From Ephydatia muelleri (lineage: Eukaryota; Porifera; Demospongiae; Spongillida; Spongillidae): a stretch of DNA of 64,000 nt. The notes under the pieces were generated by a model. It worked only from the letters and a program-made list of their open reading frames with translations. It searched no databases and was not told where the DNA came from. The DNA lies in contig JABACO010000003.1 in NCBI GenBank assembly GCA_013339895.1, forward strand, positions 9,838,909 through 9,902,908, in the 5' to 3' direction. This document shows, piece after piece, positions 1-10,375 of the stretch. Within the stretch, counting starts at the first letter, position 1. Each line of letters begins with the position of its first letter. A program made the translations under genes and the position numbers.

Positions 1-225
1 GTCAACAAAAAACGATGCCCATTATATCCAGCAACAGTATAGTCTTAAAAAGACCACTCGAAGTTACATTATTAAACACACTACATAACTATTTAGAGCA
101 ACAATGTTTGTAGCAAAGATCTGCAGTAGTAATTTCACCTCTTCTATCCACCAAATTGAACAAAACATCACATGTTGAGACTATAAAGGAACCATCCAAC
201 CCTACCCTTAGCTTTTAAAACCTAC

Positions 226-330
226 GCAGTTAAGTGTTGTATCCACATTGATGTGTCTATCACTCAACATATAGGCTAAACCATCCAGCCAACCAATTTC
301 TGCAGCTAAATGAATTGGTGAATTTCCATC
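226..330 (-). CDS. Ankyrin-repeat gene, exon with ANK motif
   Basis: On the minus strand this exon reads DGNSPIHLAAEIGWLDGLAY followed by a second helix, which matches the ankyrin consensus DGxTPLHLAAxxG. A splice acceptor (CTGTAG) precedes position 330 and a donor-like GTAGGT follows position 226. Ankyrin repeats are about 33-residue helix-turn-helix protein-binding modules. The exon is one of at least four that appear to belong to one minus-strand gene (others at 2427-2528, 2622-2719 and 8363-8446); the gene continues beyond the left edge. No effector domain is visible, so partner and cellular role are unknown. The exon set is inferred from motif and splice sites only. Confidence 0.7.
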
Positions 331-2426
331 CTACAGTGCAAAAACAGAAATGATTTTACAATAAGCATGAAAAGTTTAAATTATCTCATTTATGTACACA
401 GTTATAAAGATATTATGTCAGTATCAATACCACATCCAGTTTTCATGTTAAAGAAACTTTGAAAATCCAGGTATGATAATGCTGTACACATCGCTCTATG
501 TGGAGTGGGCCAGGAACGACCCTCCCCATTGAATTGGCATGGTTAGCACTACCACTGATGTACTTAGTCATACAGTGGTATCCTCAATTTATGCCCATTT
601 TTAATTCCATATTACCATGCATTTATTGAATATCCCACTTCACATTACTTGACTATTATAGTATCTCTGTCATGACAGATTGCAAGATTTAAACTTTTTG
701 ACCCTAAAATACCATTTGTTTTGCAAAGGAAGTAGGTTGGGAAATGATATTGAAATAAGAGGCTCTGTGTACTTGCATATTGCAGCTATTTGTGACAGCC
801 CTTGATTGGCTCTCCAAACCTTTTAGCCTGTGTTGGTCTATTGACAAGCTCTCTTCTGGTCGGATCATGTAGTGCAATGAGAAAAATGTTTACTTTCCAT
901 GGGTCCTGTTTGCTCAGTGCTCTATTGTAAATATTGCCCATGACGACTCCATTGTCCTGGTTTGACCAACTACAGATCCCTCTCTCCTATTCTTCGTAGA
1001 ATGATGAAAAGTCCCATTTATCCACGCTTATGGCATGTCACCTCGTTTGTTGAAAAATAATCCTGATTGTGCGGAGGAAACTTTCCACAGAAATAACAGC
1101 TTCTTGGATTGTTAGACTCAACAGTTTGCTTCAAGAATCATTACTTACAGGCCTGGAGCTCCAGATTCTGGTTTTGGCTGCACTCGAACTTCATGTCTGC
1201 AACTGCTTGACTGATGGAACCCTATTTGTATTTCTGTGCATTCTTTAGGGTGAGATCATGGAACACCTGGAGCTTCTCTGACTGATGTGGTCAATTTTCC
1301 AACTACAATTCTGTCTCCGACTAATTTTTCATATAAGCCAGCATAACAATAGTGTTTTGCTAGATGGTAAAGACTAAATAAAATTAACAAAATAAATGTA
1401 GGTTTGGGTAGCGCTTGTTGAACTGAATATATTTGGACGATGGTGTCTTTTACTTTGTTTTCCGCCCCGAACATAAGTGGTTATCAAGTATCAGGAGTAA
1501 TTATGTAGCATCGATAACCACAGTTTTATACATTGCGCGGGTGGACATGGAACGGAGGCGACATGTTGATCATTTGCAGGATGGCGGCGATGTGCAAGAA
1601 AGGATTGGGTATGTCCAGGAAGAACCGAAAAACTACCAAACCACCTGCATATATGGAAGCTATACAAGTGCCCAGTCAACTGGTTATTACATTCACCCTC
1701 AATGTCATTTTCAACCTCCACTTCATTTCCAAAGCAGGAGGACATGGACCTGTTGTTAGTATGACGACATTGTAAAGATGTGTGCATGCTTAGAACACTT
1801 GCGTGGTAACAAATAAACATATATTTTCTTTGGCCACATCTACACATATAGTGAGTATTAAATGAGAATTAAATAAACAACCTTATATAGCATATAATCT
1901 GGTTAAATTAATTGTACTGTACCTTTCGTACACCAGGAGTGCAGAAATCAAACGAATATTTTTTGAAGATTTCCAAACAAGCAAACCGACAATGCAGTAC
2001 AGCTTCATGAATTGCCATGTTGCCAACCTAGTGTAAGTATAACCTTTAGATACATGGTTGTGTCCTTTATGCATTAAGACAGAGTGCAACCAGAGAAAGT
2101 ATGCGCATAGGGGCATGGCATACACCATTTTGTTTTAAGAAACTAATATGAGAAAAACAGATGTCCATATAATGTGTTTAACACATCATGAATAGATGTG
2201 AGAGGTGTAGAACATAAGCTAATGAGAATTGTCAGAATGGCACATGTATGATAACATGCCTCATGCACAAAGATGAGTGAGTTAAAAATTGATATAGAAT
2301 CACGTCTAACAATGATATGGCAATCCATCAATAGCTCCAGAAGAATTTCATAAATGAATTTTAAAACAGGATACATTTTAATTAAATCGTACAGATTTTA
2401 GAACCACAAAAGTCCTAACAACTAAC
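331..2426 (-). other. Probable intron between ankyrin exons
   Basis: No recognisable exon lies here. Open frames at 1433-1847 on both strands match no family I know and overlap one another. The stretch 700-1430 has scattered protein-like frames on the plus strand without a recognisable domain, possibly an old insertion. Confidence 0.4.
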
Positions 2427-2528
2427 TTGATCAGTTTCCATCTTTTTAACTTCAGTCATTGACAGAAGTATATCAAGGCAAACTGCACTCCCACTTCGAG
2501 CAGCTAAATGTAAAGCTGTTGATTTTTT
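2427..2528 (-). CDS. Ankyrin-repeat gene, exon
   Basis: Minus-strand translation contains STALHLAARSGSAVCLDILL, a clear ankyrin repeat core (TALHLAARxG then a hydrophobic second helix). The acceptor is TTGCACAG at 2529-2536 and the donor GTTAGT lies just below 2427. Only 93 bp separate it from the next upstream exon at 2622, a short intron typical of compact sponge genes. It belongs with the exons at 226-330, 2622-2719 and 8363-8446. Confidence 0.7.
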
Positions 2529-2621
2529 CTGTGCAATTAGGAATGCAATTATAAATTGCACACATTCTACAAGCCAAATGAATTCCATATATCACACTGG
2601 GCCATGAGAGCTGATTTCACC

Positions 2622-2719
2622 TTGTCGATTATATTCATATCGATTCCTTTTTGTTTAAGAAGTATCACAATGTCTTTGTGGTTGTGAATCACAGCATGGT
2701 GCAGTAGAGAACGATCAAG
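2622..2719 (-). CDS. Ankyrin-repeat gene, exon
   Basis: Minus-strand translation contains RSLLHHAVIHNHKDIVILLK followed by QKGIDMNIID, again the ankyrin pattern (LLHHAVxxNHxxIVxxLLxxGxDxNxxD). The acceptor is CTTGTAG above 2719 and the donor GTGAAA below 2622. The next exon upstream in the gene is probably 8363-8446, which would make the intron between them about 5.6 kb, swollen by foldback elements. Confidence 0.7.
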
Positions 2720-3236
2720 CTACAAGGATACACAGGAAACAATCAATGCAAATGAGGGAGAAGATTTGATTTAGAAGATGATTATCAAAGCAATATTAAA
2801 TACCACACAATTCATATGCTGTGTGCTAGAGAACAAATCTAAGCTAACATAATATAAGATTTGTGTCATGCAAAGACATACATATTTATTCATAACAGTG
2901 AATGTGAGGAGTCATGTTCTGCATATTGTGCCTAGTATTATTCAGACGTGCATCTACAGTATAGTTGTGAGCTGTATTGATTTCAAGCATTAATAAGACA
3001 CACCATGAATATGGTATTACCATTCATATTGTTTGTATGTAGTTATGACTGCAATATGTATAGTGGTATACCGTATAATCTGACATCAGAAAACTTTCCT
3101 TCAATGACTTTCAGTTGCATGCTGTGCAACGAGGAAATGCAGTATCAGTAATACACCAATCTATGAAATACTTTTTGCGCGTTTCTTTAGTGTTTATATT
3201 TGTGAGTGGGAATATCCTGACCTACAACTAGCCAGT
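2720..3236. other. Intronic sequence, nothing recognised
   Basis: AT-rich sequence inside the putative long ankyrin intron. I see no exon, RNA gene or repeat boundary here. Confidence 0.4.
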
Positions 3237-3732
3237 GGGACATTCTGCGAGATCTTGACCCTTGTGGATTTATGTTTATAACATAAAACCCAAATTGCTT
3301 CGTCCATTTCTCTCTGTTATTGCGCATTGTCCCGGTCGTTTCGCTCCAATTAGTTTGGCAAACCGCGTCCAATTCAATGTATCACTTTGGGGTAATTATT
3401 GGCGGAATCGAGCGGAAATGTACATTAACTTCGCACAGTGGTATGGATAAGATATAAAACTAAAAACAAATCAATAGTGACAGGACCTCTCTACGTTCAC
3501 ACCGAGTTTGAAGCGATTTGAATGCTCCTACATGTACCTAGAGGGGTTTTAAACCTGATCCTAGTAACGTCGGCACTATGATTGTGCAAGGCACAAACGC
3601 ATAGTGAAATGGTGCAGGACGTAGTGTCGAAAATAGGAGTCGATAGCCTTTACCGTTGGTAAGTTATAGCAATTTGAGTTGTATAATATAAACATAAATA
3701 TCCACAAGGGTCAAAATCTCGTAGAAAGTTCC
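3237..3732. repeat. Decayed foldback element of the GGGAC family
   Basis: The left end reads GGGACATTCTGCGAGAT and the right end is its imperfect reverse complement (ATCTCGTAGAAAGTTCC). Interior blocks also pair: the CCCTTGTGGATTTATG block near 3263 returns inverted near 3690-3712. A segment near 3410-3450 still encodes a relative of the INFAQ peptide found in the 7 kb foldback at 33-40 kb, and 3480-3680 matches the subterminal part of that element's arms. This is an old, diverged copy; no convincing target duplication remains. Confidence 0.55.
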
Positions 3733-4018
3733 ATTTATATAGTAGGTGGTTTAGCAACTGGACCATCCTCATATTCTCTTTGGTGAAGGTGATAAAACTT
3801 CCGAGGCCACCTCTTTTTTGTCATACGTCTGTGCTGTATCGCCATTTGTGTGGCCCTCATCATAGTCAATAGCATTGTCGTCAGTCTCTAATCTTTCTAA
3901 TCATCATATTCATATTGTGAGTGCTACATACAGTAAGTGGTAGTTGATCGAGTAGGCGAGGTTTAAAGAATGAAGAGATGTTTAGCAAGGGTTGTGCACT
4001 GAATAACTGTGTGTATGC

Positions 4019-4090
4019 GTGTGTGTATGTGTGCATGTGTGTATTGTGTGTGTGTGTGTGTGTATGTGTGTGTGTGTGTATGTATGAGTG
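4019..4090. repeat. GT microsatellite
   Basis: Imperfect (GT)n with GTAT interruptions. Confidence 0.9.
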
Positions 4091-4094
4091 TATG

Positions 4095-4390
4095 TATCTC
4101 TGAAACGGATGGAGTAAAAATTAACGAACAGAATAATTCAATGTCGACAGGGCCCCTCTACGTACACACCGAATTTGAAGTGATTTGAACTTTTCCGCAC
4201 GAAGATATGGTGAGTTTTAACTTCATGGGGTATCGAACCTCGTAACGTCGGCACTGTCTTGTTACAAGACACCAAAATAAGTTTTCACATAGAGAAATAG
4301 TGTAGTATATGAAGCTTTGAGAATAAGATTTCTATAGCGTTAACCTTCGAAAGTCATAGCGATTCAAACGTGATGCATTTGTATAACTTT
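4095..4390. repeat. Fragment of the giant foldback arm
   Basis: This stretch matches, with many substitutions, the right arm of the giant element at about 39650-39930: the order of blocks (CGGATGGAGTAAAAATTAAC, a GGGTATCG block, CAAGACACCAAAATAAG, then TCATAGCGATTCAAACG) is the same. It lacks the GGGACAG terminus and looks like a truncated relic. Confidence 0.55.
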
Positions 4391-4407
4391 TATACATTAT
4401 AACGACA

Positions 4408-5866
4408 TCGTCAGGGTCATTCCATACCAAATGAGCAGGAGTTGTGCCTCACGTTTTCCGATTTTGCTCTAATTTCTCATATATGTAGATTTTGATATAA
4501 AAGTGACTTGTACCATTTATTGAGTTAATAACTTTAATGGTTTACGAAATACACGCCACTGAATAATTAATTTTTTCATAAAAATTGCATCTTTGCAGTT
4601 TCATATCTTAGCTGCAATACAATTGACAGAGGAGTTTTTGGCATCAAATTCAAGACCATGATCAGTAGAACTGATCTATGATTATTATTTTGGGGTGTGG
4701 GTAAAGGGTTAAAATTTTAACAGCTTCAAAGTACCATTTGCAGTTATTAGGTGCTGTCCATTTAACCTTGGTATTTTTCAGAAATAAAAGTCTGTGTATT
4801 GATTACCCCTGAGAACCACGCAAGGTTTTATCTGAGGGCGCCATTTTTGTCTCATCAAAATTCTGTTTTGTTGACATACGCTGCAAGTGGTGTTATGAAA
4901 ACTGTCTCACCACAGCTGCCCACTGTTAGCATGACTCAGCAGATTGTGTTTCCTTATTTGGGCGAGAGCGCGCGTTTTCTCTAAATTTGTGCCATGTCTA
5001 TCAATCTCTACAAGTACTGTCGTGACCCGTTCAAGAATCATCGGCGCCGCATATATTCACACCTTCGAGTACAGCTTATAGCAGAATGTGCATCTCTGTC
5101 TTTGAGAAGTGTAGACTTGCTGTGCAGCAAGTCTCCACTTCTCAAAGACAGAGATGCACATGATGCAACTCGAAGGTGTGAATATATGCGGCGCCAATGA
5201 TTCTTGAACGGGTCACGACAGTCCTTGTAGAGATTGATCGACATGGCACAAAAAACTTATAATTTAGAGCTTTCGTCCAAATAAGGAAACACAATCTGCT
5301 GAGCCGCGGGCAGCTGTGGTGAGACAGTTTACATAACACCACTTGCAGCGTATGTCAACAAAACAGAATTTTTATGAGACAAAAATGGCGTCCTCAGATA
5401 AAACCTTGCGTGGTTCTCAGGGGTAATCAATACACAGACTTTTATTCCAGAAAAATACCAAGGTTAATAGTCCCTTCACTTATGTGAAAAAAAAATTTTG
5501 AGTTTCAATATGGACAGCACCTAAATACTGCAAATGGTACTTTGAAGCTGTTAAAATTTTAACCCTATTACCCACACCCAAAAATAATAATCATAGATCA
5601 GTTCTACTGATCATGGCCTTGAATTTGATGCCAAAAACTCCTCTGTCAATTGTACTGCAGCTAAGATATGAGACTGCAAAGTTACAAAATTAATTAAAAA
5701 AATAATTATTCAGTGGCGTGTATTTAGTAAACCATTAACGTTATTAACTCAATAAATGGAAAAAGTCACATTCATATCAAGACCAACATATATGAGAAGT
5801 TGGAGCAAAATTGGAAGACGTGAGGCACAACTCCTGCTCATTTGGATAGAATGACCCGTCAGTGAC
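4408..5866. mobile_element. 1.46 kb palindromic foldback element
   Basis: Two inverted arms of about 700 bp meet near 5120, where CTTGCTGTGCAGCAAG forms the hairpin tip. The left arm starts near CGTCAGGGTCATTCC and the right arm ends near GAATGACCCGTCAGTG. Matching inverted blocks include the GAGCAGGAGTTGTGCCTCACG block near both ends and the CGTGACCCGTTCAAGAATCAT block near the centre, with high identity throughout. Mirror-image open frames of about 60 codons occur in the arms, for example a segment reading CRDPFKNHRRRIYSHLR, but I recognise no transposase. The terminus differs from the GGGACAG family nearby, so this is a separate foldback family. Confidence 0.85.
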
Positions 5867-6028
5867 ATTGGTCTCTTATCAGCTCAAATAGAATGAACAT
5901 GCCCTCATGTTGGCTCTCACCCTTGCATGTACATGCACATGTTCTAAGTAAATTGACCTGTATAAAATATTATTGCATCAGTCTATTCCGTTTGAGCTAC
6001 TGATTGCAAATTCTTGTGCATGCAAAGT

Positions 6029-6090
<62 letters not shown>

Positions 6091-6230
6091 ACACATACAC
6101 ACACAACATTACACACTGTTATGTACACTGTATAGGTACAGTATGGGCAAAAAACAATAGCACTCTCCAATAATGATCTGATGGGGAACACACACGCACA
6201 CAAACACACACACACACACACACACACACA
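6029..6230. repeat. CA microsatellites flanking a short spacer
   Basis: (CA)n at about 6029-6112 and again at 6187-6230, separated by about 75 bp. The spacer resembles sequence beside the CA arrays of the giant foldback at 34-38 kb. Confidence 0.9.
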
Positions 6231-7185
6231 ATTCGATCTCTCTACTCATGCATTCTTGATAACAGCTCATGTGGCCACTGGTTTATAGTCTCCCTTGAGA
6301 CATGCCAGCACTGCATGTAGCAATGCGTACATGTACATTGTAGTGTCCCAGAGGACTGTCCTTTGAGTCAAATAAGATGACCAGTCATAACTGTATAGCC
6401 ATAGTTGGCATTGCTATAGGATTTTTTTCATTCTTTTGAGTGTTGCAGGGTTGAAATGATGAATATGACACTTTAACTTGGAATAGTTTAGTCTGAGTAA
6501 ACTTTCACATGACCTACCGCAATCTGAACTGATATCGTGGGTACAATTATATTCATTGTGATAGGCTAGGCCGAAACATCGCTCTCAAAAAAAAAAGTTA
6601 CTATGTGCTTGGTACATCATTTTTCATCAAAAATAGGCAGCAAGGTGTTCTGTGCGCACTAGTTGTATTCAGGGTGTAAACATACTCCTAGCTAGCTAGA
6701 AGGGTATAGCAAAGGTAGGATTTGAAGAACAGTACATACTTTGTACTAATTGCGAGAAGGCCAGGAACAGCAATTTGATGAGTACACGTAGACTCGTTGA
6801 ATCCCTGCATTGAATATGAGACATGCAACATTGTGCTGATGGAAAAGCAGCTCTGCAAGACCTACCTATGGGATGACATTATTATTGTACCTACCCTATC
6901 AGCAGATTGTGGTAGGTCAGGGACCGTGTTAAGATATTTACATAGACATGACTGATAACAAGTTCATTATCCTGTATCCAGAGGAAATACACAGATACTA
7001 CAAAGCCCAGTGTAATAGAATCAGTGGCCTGTTCAATTGAGTAGAATGCATGGTGCAGAGAACAAGTTCAGAGGGACAGCAGACCTTACACTTGAATGTA
7101 TAAAGGATTTTGAGAAGTTGAACAAGGGTTAACGTTGTGGTAAATATAGCAAAGCTTTATCTTTATTACACACTTCTCCACTAGT
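6120..7185. repeat. Old relic of the giant foldback's central region
   Basis: Ordered blocks here match 37130-37620 inside the giant element, in the same orientation: GCTCTC.GATAATGAT, ACAGCTCATG, GTAGTGTC...AGGACTG, CTACCGCAATC, ATCGC...TCAAAAAA and AAGCTTTAT.TTATTACAC. Similarity is interrupted by many differences, so this copy is clearly older. It ends where the 250 bp hairpin (7191-7440) was inserted. Confidence 0.55.
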
Positions 7186-7190
7186 GATAT

Positions 7191-7440
7191 GGGACAGTTT
7201 CCGCGAAAATTGCCCCACGGTTAAAATGTTATAAAAATGCATCGCGTTTGAATCGCTATAACTTCCCAACGGATAACGCTATCGACTTCCTATTTTCAAC
7301 ACTTCATAGTGAAATGGTGTAGTATGAAGTATTGAAACTAGGAAGTCGATAGCGTTATCCATTGGGAAGTTATAGCGATTCAAACGCGATGCATTTTTAT
7401 AACATTTTAACCGTGGGGCAATTTTCGCGGAAACTGTCCC
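7191..7440. mobile_element. 250 bp hairpin MITE, GGGACAG family
   Basis: A near-perfect palindrome starting GGGACAGTTTCCGCG and ending with its reverse complement. It is flanked by the direct 4 bp duplication ATAT (7187-7190 and 7441-7444). Its centre lies near 7314. It has no coding capacity, so it must be mobilised in trans. The hairpin at 33004-33243 is a close copy. Confidence 0.9.
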
Positions 7441-7479
7441 ATATGCTTTGCCACATGCAAATAGAAAAGCATTATTAGA

Positions 7480-7791
7480 CCTACGACAAGAGGCCTTACG
7501 CGTGCCGTGTTGAATATAACTACGCGATGTGGGAGGTGCAACCATTCACTTGATCCGTTAATGTGATACGGTCGTCTTGCGAATTGAGAAGTCTTCTTCG
7601 TCTTGTTTTATTTTACTGGCTGCCTGGGTGAGACTGTTGCGAACGGCTAGCTTTGTACGGCAGAGTAATTAATGGACGGAATAAAGAAATTTATTGTAGA
7701 TTGGGAGACTTGCGAAAAGGCCAGATACCAAGCCCATCCTTTAAGTAAAAAGGCTTGTGGAAAACAAACCAGCCGATTATGCAATGGGTAA
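7480..7791 (+). repeat. Relic of giant foldback arm with a 39-codon ORF
   Basis: Sequence at 7480-7725 matches the right arm of the giant element at about 39340-39580 (blocks CCTTACGCGTGCCGT, TGGGAGG, ACGGCTAGCTT, TTTATTGT.GATTGGGAG). An ATG ORF at 7672-7791 encodes a 39-residue peptide containing KKFIVDWE and then EKARYQAHP. The KFIVDWE core is shared with the 43-codon ORF of the giant element. The RYQAHP segment resembles the RYQADP repeats of the family at 9.3, 58 and 60.6 kb. Whether it is translated is unknown. Confidence 0.5.
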
Positions 7792-8362
7792 CTCAGTAAT
7801 TGCTACCGGGATTAATTTGTAGAATCAATTATTTGTCTTTTGTTAATAAATTGATATACTAATACACACAATCAGGATGACATTACATTAAGTGTACATG
7901 CATATAAAGTGAGTGAAAATAGACACAAAGTTTAACTTAACCATTAAATTGGTGTAGATGTAGTATTTGTATGCATCAGTTGAGTAAAAAGTAAGGAAAC
8001 AATATGGATATTATGCAATTATAACTATAAAAGGCCTGCATTTAGCAGATAACTTACATTTATTAAACTTTTTGAACTTGCTAAATGTTGGTTCATATAT
8101 ATATTTTTAAATTCATAATTGCATATATCTACTCAATTGGTGCATACATCTACACCAATTTTATTTCAATTTATGTTTTGCACTTTTTTATAGATTAGAA
8201 TATGAATACATACAAAGGAGATGTAGAAAACCACACCAAATGCACAAGGAATTTTGTGATACTGATGGAATAAGCAAAAAATACATGTATAACCAAAGCA
8301 ATGCACATCAGTTAGTTAGGTTAAAAAATACTGTTGTATTGCTATATTCTAAAACTGCTTAC
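7792..8362. other. AT-rich intronic sequence, nothing recognised
   Basis: Very AT-rich, no recognisable exon or repeat. Confidence 0.4.
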
Positions 8363-8446
8363 CTCATCTTTTGTACTAATATTATCCTTTGTAAGCTGTG
8401 CTTCCAATTCAGTAGCTTTACCTTTCAATGCAAGGTCTATCAGCTC
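8363..8446 (-). CDS. Ankyrin-type gene, N-terminal exon
   Basis: Minus-strand translation reads ELIDLALKGKATELEAQLTK and then DNISTKDE. This is the typical run-in to a first ankyrin repeat (a helix, then xDNIxxKDxxGxTPLH). It is bounded by an acceptor (TTACTTCAG) and a strong donor (GTAAGC). The frame continues naturally into an ankyrin repeat, so I assign it to the gene whose repeats lie at 226-2719. Confidence 0.6.
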
Positions 8447-9285
8447 CTGAAGTAATTTACGCAACAACAATAACTTCATAATTTTGTTCTTTAAATGAAT
8501 ATCACTAATTTGTTCATTTATTTAATACAAACTTTGTTGATCCATTCCTTTATTTCCACCACTCAAATAAGCATTCATCTTACTCATATAATGTGTGAGT
8601 ATCTCTACATACTTATTAAAATTCATAGGCTGCAATGTACAAAGACCATATACAGTAATTTCTACATTAGCAGAGGTTTCTTTGTGTACAGATTTATTTG
8701 CTTCAGCTACACATGTATTTCAATTCGATTTTTTTAATTCTAGAAATTATTCAATTGAGCCAACAATATTTATATAAGAGAATGGCAGCTTTATTTTCAT
8801 ACTGAATTACATAACATATGTATGTAGTGTCACGCAATTCAAGTGTCAGAACCCATATGATGTCATTATTATGTCCTAATAAACTCTTGGCGGGACAACT
8901 ACTTCCACACAGCCGGTGTAAAATACTGATAGGTTTTACCCTGACCATTTGGGATGCTAGTAATGCAATACCATTGGTCAGATCAATTCAGGACATAAAT
9001 GTTTAAACAGTGAGTAGGTGTATTAGTTTCAGTGTGTTAGCCATACATGGGTTTGTTTCAACTATGCATAATACTATGTTCAATACTCTTTCTCAGGATG
9101 TAGGTGTAGGCATTGGAGGCGAGGGTGCTGTTCAAATATTTTTTAATGCCAGATGATCAAATTGGCCTGGTAACCATTTCTGGATTACTACTACATTACT
9201 AATGTGAGTGTCAGTCTTAATATCTTAAGTTTTGCGATTTGCTAGAATTCACCGTATAAATACAATTGTGTAATTATCATTGCAT
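8447..9285. other. No gene recognised
   Basis: Short open frames on both strands without family resemblance; AT-rich. Confidence 0.4.
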
Positions 9286-9299
9286 ATCATTTTTTTATT

Positions 9300-9950
9300 C
9301 TAGTGGACTTTCCGTGACAAGACCAGACGCTACCCGAAACCGGCGACACCAAAGTGGCCACTCGTCCGGTTTCCGAAAGTCGGAACAAAAGGGTACTACC
9401 CATCCTCGTACCCACCCCAGAATTATCCTCCTTCTCCTCCTCCTTTTTGACCACACAAACTTGGGACAGGAACACTTTTAAAGAATGAAAATTGCGTCAA
9501 TAGCTTCAGAATTGGTCGGCATTTTCGCCTTTGTAATCAAATAATCTCGAGCTATGTATTGGCAGTTAACTACCAAATATGATTTGGGCAATACAAAATG
9601 CTACACTTGTCTGACTGGACACCTGGCACAAGAATATTGTCCTTACCAAACAAAAAAACTACAAGGAGCCAGTAGCAAGTTTGCAATATAATTTAACGCT
9701 ACTATGGAAAATAACGAACCAAGCGGAGAGCAGAGCCTGAAAAAAATGGACCACTGAACGTGAAAAGTATCAAGCAGAGCCAGAAAAGAAACAGGTTGCT
9801 AAAAGGCAACGGTACTGGATGAGTTTGAACCTGGTTGCTTGGCGAATACAGTGCGATACGGGGAGGCTACACGCATGTATACACTGGAATGCCATCGAAA
9901 GAGTACTACGGATAAAGTCACCCAAAGGTATATACATGTACATGTGACGG
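9300..9950 (+). pseudogene. RYQADPEKK-repeat family, decayed copy
   Basis: Three sub-regions are alignable with the copy on the opposite strand at 57900-58900. The first is a 5' region with AAAAGGGTACT..CC.TCCTCGTACCC, a CT/AAG-rich tract and GGAACACTTTTAAA. The second, near 9752-9810, encodes TEREKYQAEPEKKQVAKRQR. The third is a 3' region ending at a donor-like GTATAT near 9930. A CX2CX4HX4C zinc knuckle (CYTCLTGHLAQEYC) is readable near 9600-9640. Only one repeat unit remains against six or seven at 58 kb, and the frame is interrupted. The protein's function is unknown to me; charged RYQxDPEKK tracts of this kind occur in multi-copy, probably element-derived proteins of sponges. Confidence 0.5.
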
Positions 9951-10212
9951 TAGCTTACCATTGGTGTTATGCTCCTACTACACGTATGTGATGAGTGACG
10001 ATGATCGATGTTGCACTAAGGTGATCACATGGCACCTTGTGTCTATAGATGCGTGTGTATCTGCCCATGCTGTTAATGTATGCCCCACATTTCCCAAGCT
10101 GTTGATTGATGAAGCCATATGCATGTTTTGGTTCAGTAGCATAACAGTTGCCAAATGCTCTGTTTACATAAGGCAAGACTCACCAATCTGTTATTGATGT
10201 TAGTCGCATTGC

Positions 10213-10338
10213 TGTAAGCCCTTCAAAGAACTGACCGTCGACTGCACGAGTTCAACGACAAATAATGGCCGACAAAAAAGAAACAACGAACACCCACGCA
10301 TGCGCAAGACATTACATCATAATGTACAGTCTGTTACA
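10213..10338 (-). repeat. 3' LTR of the Ty3-type fossil
   Basis: 126 bp, TGTAAGCCC...CTGTTACA on the plus strand, matching 15211-15313. It has TG...CA ends and a TGTAA/TTACA terminal inverted repeat. Confidence 0.9.
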
Positions 10339-10375
10339 TAGCTCTCCCTCCTATAGGATACGTCTTCGTATCCAC

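Noticed and set aside
1433-1847. Overlapping frames on both strands of about 110 codons
   Set aside because: No domain, no consistent splice sites and no way to choose a strand.
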